From JBBRCX01 sp038204465 (lineage in GTDB: Bacteria; Planctomycetota; Phycisphaerae; Tepidisphaerales; Tepidisphaeraceae): DNA of 64,000 nt. Position 1 is the stretch's first letter, and each line of letters starts with the position of its first letter. The stretch spans positions 1 through 64,000 of the forward strand of contig JBBRCX010000010.1 in assembly GCA_038204465.1 (NCBI GenBank), written 5' to 3'. The notes beneath the pieces were generated by a model. The model searched no databases. It worked only from the letters and a program-made list of their open reading frames with translations, and was not told where the DNA came from. The position numbers and the translations under genes are program-made. Of the stretch, positions 61,834 through 64,000 are shown piece after piece.

Positions 61834-62856
61834 TCACCCGAGTCTTCCGACAATCAGCCGTTGAAGGATATCGCCTGCGGCGATGACGTCCTTCTCGCTC
61901 ACGTCGCGGTGAGTGACCAGCCGTACTTTGTCGGGAGGAAGCGCGGAGATCCCGACGCCGGCCTGTCCTGCGAGTGCGACGAATTCCGCCGGGCCCAGAC
62001 CCAGCGGCGCGGAGCGGAACAGGATGATGTTCGTATCGATTTGTTCCGGCCGGATGCCCAGCATGTCGAACCGCGACAGCGCCGCCGCAAGGAGCTGCGC
62101 CTTGGCGTGATCGTTCGCGATGTGTGCATATCCCGCGCGAAAAGCAACGAGCGCGGGCGCGGCCACGCACCCGCTGAGCCGCAGCGTACCACCGAGCAGC
62201 GTGCGCAGCTTTCGCGTATTTTCGATGAACGGGCTCTCGCCCGCGAGGATTGCGCCGATCGGCGCTCCCAGTCCCTTGCAGAGACTGACCATCACGGAGT
62301 CGGTCGTCGCAGCGAGCGCCGCAAGGGGGACCTTGAGCGCAATAGCGGCGTTGAAGAGCCTTGCACCGTCGAGATGGACGAGCATGCCGAGTTCTTGGGC
62401 GGCTTGGTACGCCGATCGGGAGCGATCGACGTTGACCACCTTCCCGCTGCGCCACAGCTGCGTGTTCTCGAGGCACAACAACGCCGAGCCGGAGCCGCGC
62501 CTCTGCATCCACTGGCGCAGATCCTCGACATCGGGATAGCCATCAACACGATCGAAAAAGTCGGGTTGAAACGCCGCCAAGGGGCCGGGCGCCGCTCGCT
62601 CACGAAGGGCGATGTGGCTCTGCGCGTCCAGAAGCAGACGATCGGGCGCGCAGCCGTGGGCGAGAACCGCGACACAGTTCGCCAGCGTGCCTGTCGGAAA
62701 GAGCAATGCGGCGGGCTTTCCCAGTTGCTGCGCCGCAACCGCTTCGAGCGCGCGCGTATCGGCGTCTTCGCCGTAGAAGTCGTCGCCATCACTGGCCGAC
62801 GCCATGGCGCGGCGCATCGCCTCCGTTGGCCGGATGCCGGTATCGCTTCTCAACAT
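61834..62856 (-). CDS. ltaE: Low-specificity threonine aldolase-like PLP enzyme
   Basis: This 340-residue enzyme of PLP fold type I cleaves threonine or related beta-hydroxy amino acids to glycine and an aldehyde. Family segments are LRSDTGIRPTEAMRRAM, DDFYGEDADTRALE, LFPTGTLANCVAV, ENTQLWRSGKV, VHLDGARLFNAA, and the PLP lysine in SLCKGLGAPIGAILAG. The C-terminus has DTNIILFR and VRLVTHRDVS. The ATG at 62856 starts right before LRSD, as in other members; no clear ribosome binding site is seen. It diverges from the acyl-activating enzyme gene. Other beta-eliminating or aldolase specificities cannot be excluded. Confidence 0.88.
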   Translation of the reverse strand: MLRSDTGIRPTEAMRRAMASASDGDDFYGEDADTRALEAVAAQQLGKPAALLFPTGTLANCVAVLAHGCAPDRLLLDAQSHIALRERAAPGPLAAFQPDFFDRVDGYPDVEDLRQWMQRRGSGSALLCLENTQLWRSGKVVNVDRSRSAYQAAQELGMLVHLDGARLFNAAIALKVPLAALAATTDSVMVSLCKGLGAPIGAILAGESPFIENTRKLRTLLGGTLRLSGCVAAPALVAFRAGYAHIANDHAKAQLLAAALSRFDMLGIRPEQIDTNIILFRSAPLGLGPAEFVALAGQAGVGISALPPDKVRLVTHRDVSEKDVIAAGDILQRLIVGRLG

Positions 62857-62978
62857 GATCAAGGCGCGCGCTCCTATGTCATCAGGTCAGCAAGGGTTCA
62901 ATGGCGGCCAGCGCGCACGCTATCATAGCGGGCGATCGCTTTGTGGCAGCCGACCTCCGTTTCCTCACGCACTGGAGC

Positions 62979-64000
62979 CATGGATCGCACGATTCTCGAG
63001 CAGTCCGGTCTCGACGCTCACAGCGCGGCGAGAGTTGCGTCACAACTGGAGTCGCTTCGCAAACAGCACGCGCCGGCGGAGTGCTGGCGGCTGGTTACCG
63101 AGTCGGTGCTTCGGCCAGAACATCCACCGGCGGTCCATCGGGCCGTCTGGGACTACGTTTTCGAATCATGGCGCCCGGAGGACGGCCCGCGACCGGCCTG
63201 GATTCCCTCGCCGGAGCAAATTGGCGAGAGCAACATCGGCCGGCTCATCGAGCGACTGCGGGTGCGCGACTACGTCGCTTTGCGCGAATGGGCGGCGCGC
63301 GATCGGGCAGGCTACTGGGACGTGGCGCTGCGCACGCTGGGCATTCGTTTCCGCCAGGCCCCGGCGCGAATCCTGGAACCGAATTGCGATGCCCGCGGCC
63401 GGTGGCTTAGCGGCGCCAAGCTGAATATCACGGAGAGCTGCTTCCAATCGAGCGAAAACGACATCGCGATCGTCTATTCGACGGCGGACAACTCGCTTCG
63501 CCGGCAGAGTTATGGCGAGCTTCGCCGGCTGTGCCATCGCGTTTCGAACGGGCTGCGGCGCGCTGGATTCATGCCGGGCGATGCGCTGGCGGTGCTGATG
63601 CCGATGACGCCAGAATCGGTTGCGATCTATCTGGGGATTATCGCGGCGGGTTACGTCGTTGTTTCGATCGCCGACAGCTTCGCTCCCGCGGAGATTCAAA
63701 CGCGGCTGAACATTGCGCAGGCCAAAGGGGTCTTCTGTATCTCGAGTCACGTGCGCGCGGGGAAGCGCCTGCCGCTTTATGAGAAGCTCAGCGCGGCCGA
63801 GGCCCCGCGCGTCATTGTGATCGACGCGGAGCAGAGCCCGGCCGCCGCGCTGCGACCGGGGGACATGTGCTGGAGTGAGTTTCTCAGCGACGACGATGAA
63901 TTTGAGGCGCTCGCCTGTTCGCCCGAAGACACGATCAACATCCTGTTCTCCTCCGGCACGACGGGGGAGCCCAAGGCCATCCCGTGGGACCACACGACGC
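62979..64000 (+). CDS. AAE17/18-like acyl-activating enzyme (partial, cut by window end)
   Basis: This frame stays open from the ATG at 62979 to the window end (at least 340 codons). The N-terminal part is alpha-helical. From about residue 108 it has YWDVALRTLGIRFRQAPARI, the N-terminal domain of acetyl-CoA-synthetase-like enzymes, then DIAIVYSTADNS, YVVVSIADSFAPAEIQTRL and the P-loop NILFSSGTTGEPKAIPW. These last segments match, as I remember it, the plant peroxisomal acyl-activating enzymes AAE17/AAE18 and their bacterial relatives more closely than Acs or AacS. It would make an acyl-AMP and then acyl-CoA from an unknown acid. A GGAG element sits very close to the ATG. The C-terminal domain with the catalytic lysine is beyond the window. 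Confidence 0.85.

Overview
The window looks like a piece of a GC-rich planctomycete chromosome, most likely class Phycisphaerae (Tepidisphaera/Humisphaera-like). This is inferred from lineage hallmarks seen in the sequence: secreted proteins with the N-terminal 'LE.R.LLSG' (LEPR-XLL) motif at 6379-8034, 8261-9421, 29931-31664 and, in a weaker form, 52184-56317; a PEP-CTERM protein at 9-1403; a zinc-ribbon membrane protein carrying the GYDLRATPDRCPECG motif at 17632-18579; an H-x(n)-DG prepilin-like protein at 20774-21643; and an ECF sigma factor coupled to a Ser/Thr kinase at 9440-12126. No 16S gene is present, so the placement is not proven. I found no transposase, integrase, phage gene or CRISPR array.

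Layout. 0-6 kb holds housekeeping and metabolic genes: a PEP-CTERM beta-propeller, tyrA, accA, apaG and a PhyH-like dioxygenase. A tRNA-Ser(GCT) with a good sigma-70 promoter follows at 6084-6174. 6.4-12.1 kb has two LEPR-XLL exoproteins and the ECF sigma/kinase pair. 12.3-17.6 kb is a tight arginine succinyltransferase (AST) operon: M20 hydrolase, astA, astD, astB. 17.6-23.1 kb holds a zinc-ribbon membrane protein, a LysM protein, two small proteins, a prepilin-like protein and an exported DUF2252 protein. A 530-base structured non-coding stretch follows.

23.6-41.1 kb is the most remarkable region, a redox cluster mostly on the minus strand. It encodes a NuoE-NuoF (HoxF-like) NADH dehydrogenase; a 769-residue protein joining a NuoG/HoxU-type ferredoxin module, two cyclic-nucleotide-binding domains and a polyferredoxin; a membrane cytochrome b; an exported truncated hemoglobin; a SthA-type transhydrogenase; a membrane-anchored decaheme cytochrome; an outer-membrane beta-barrel; and a second decaheme cytochrome fused to an LVIVD beta-propeller. 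A two-domain HbpS/GlcG-like protein sits inside the cluster on the opposite strand. Read together, the genes suggest a route taking electrons from NAD(P)H through the inner membrane and periplasm to the outer membrane or cell surface.

41.2-58.3 kb carries a set with a cyanobacterial flavour: a TPR-CHAT protease-like protein translationally coupled to a CHASE2 adenylate cyclase, a DUF928 protein, a giant two-partner-secretion exoprotein (TpsA) with two TPS domains, and its FhaC/ShlB-type transporter (TpsB). A PEP-CTERM-like protein, a beta-helix/malectin/kelch giant and an orphan Flp-like pilin lie between TpsA and TpsB. The cyclase operon diverges from the NADH-dehydrogenase operon, whose second gene has two cNMP-binding domains, so a cAMP link between the two is plausible but unproven.

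58.5-64 kb contains a tetraheme cytochrome, an unknown membrane-anchored protein, a threonine aldolase and the 5' part of an AAE17/18-like acyl-activating enzyme cut by the window end.
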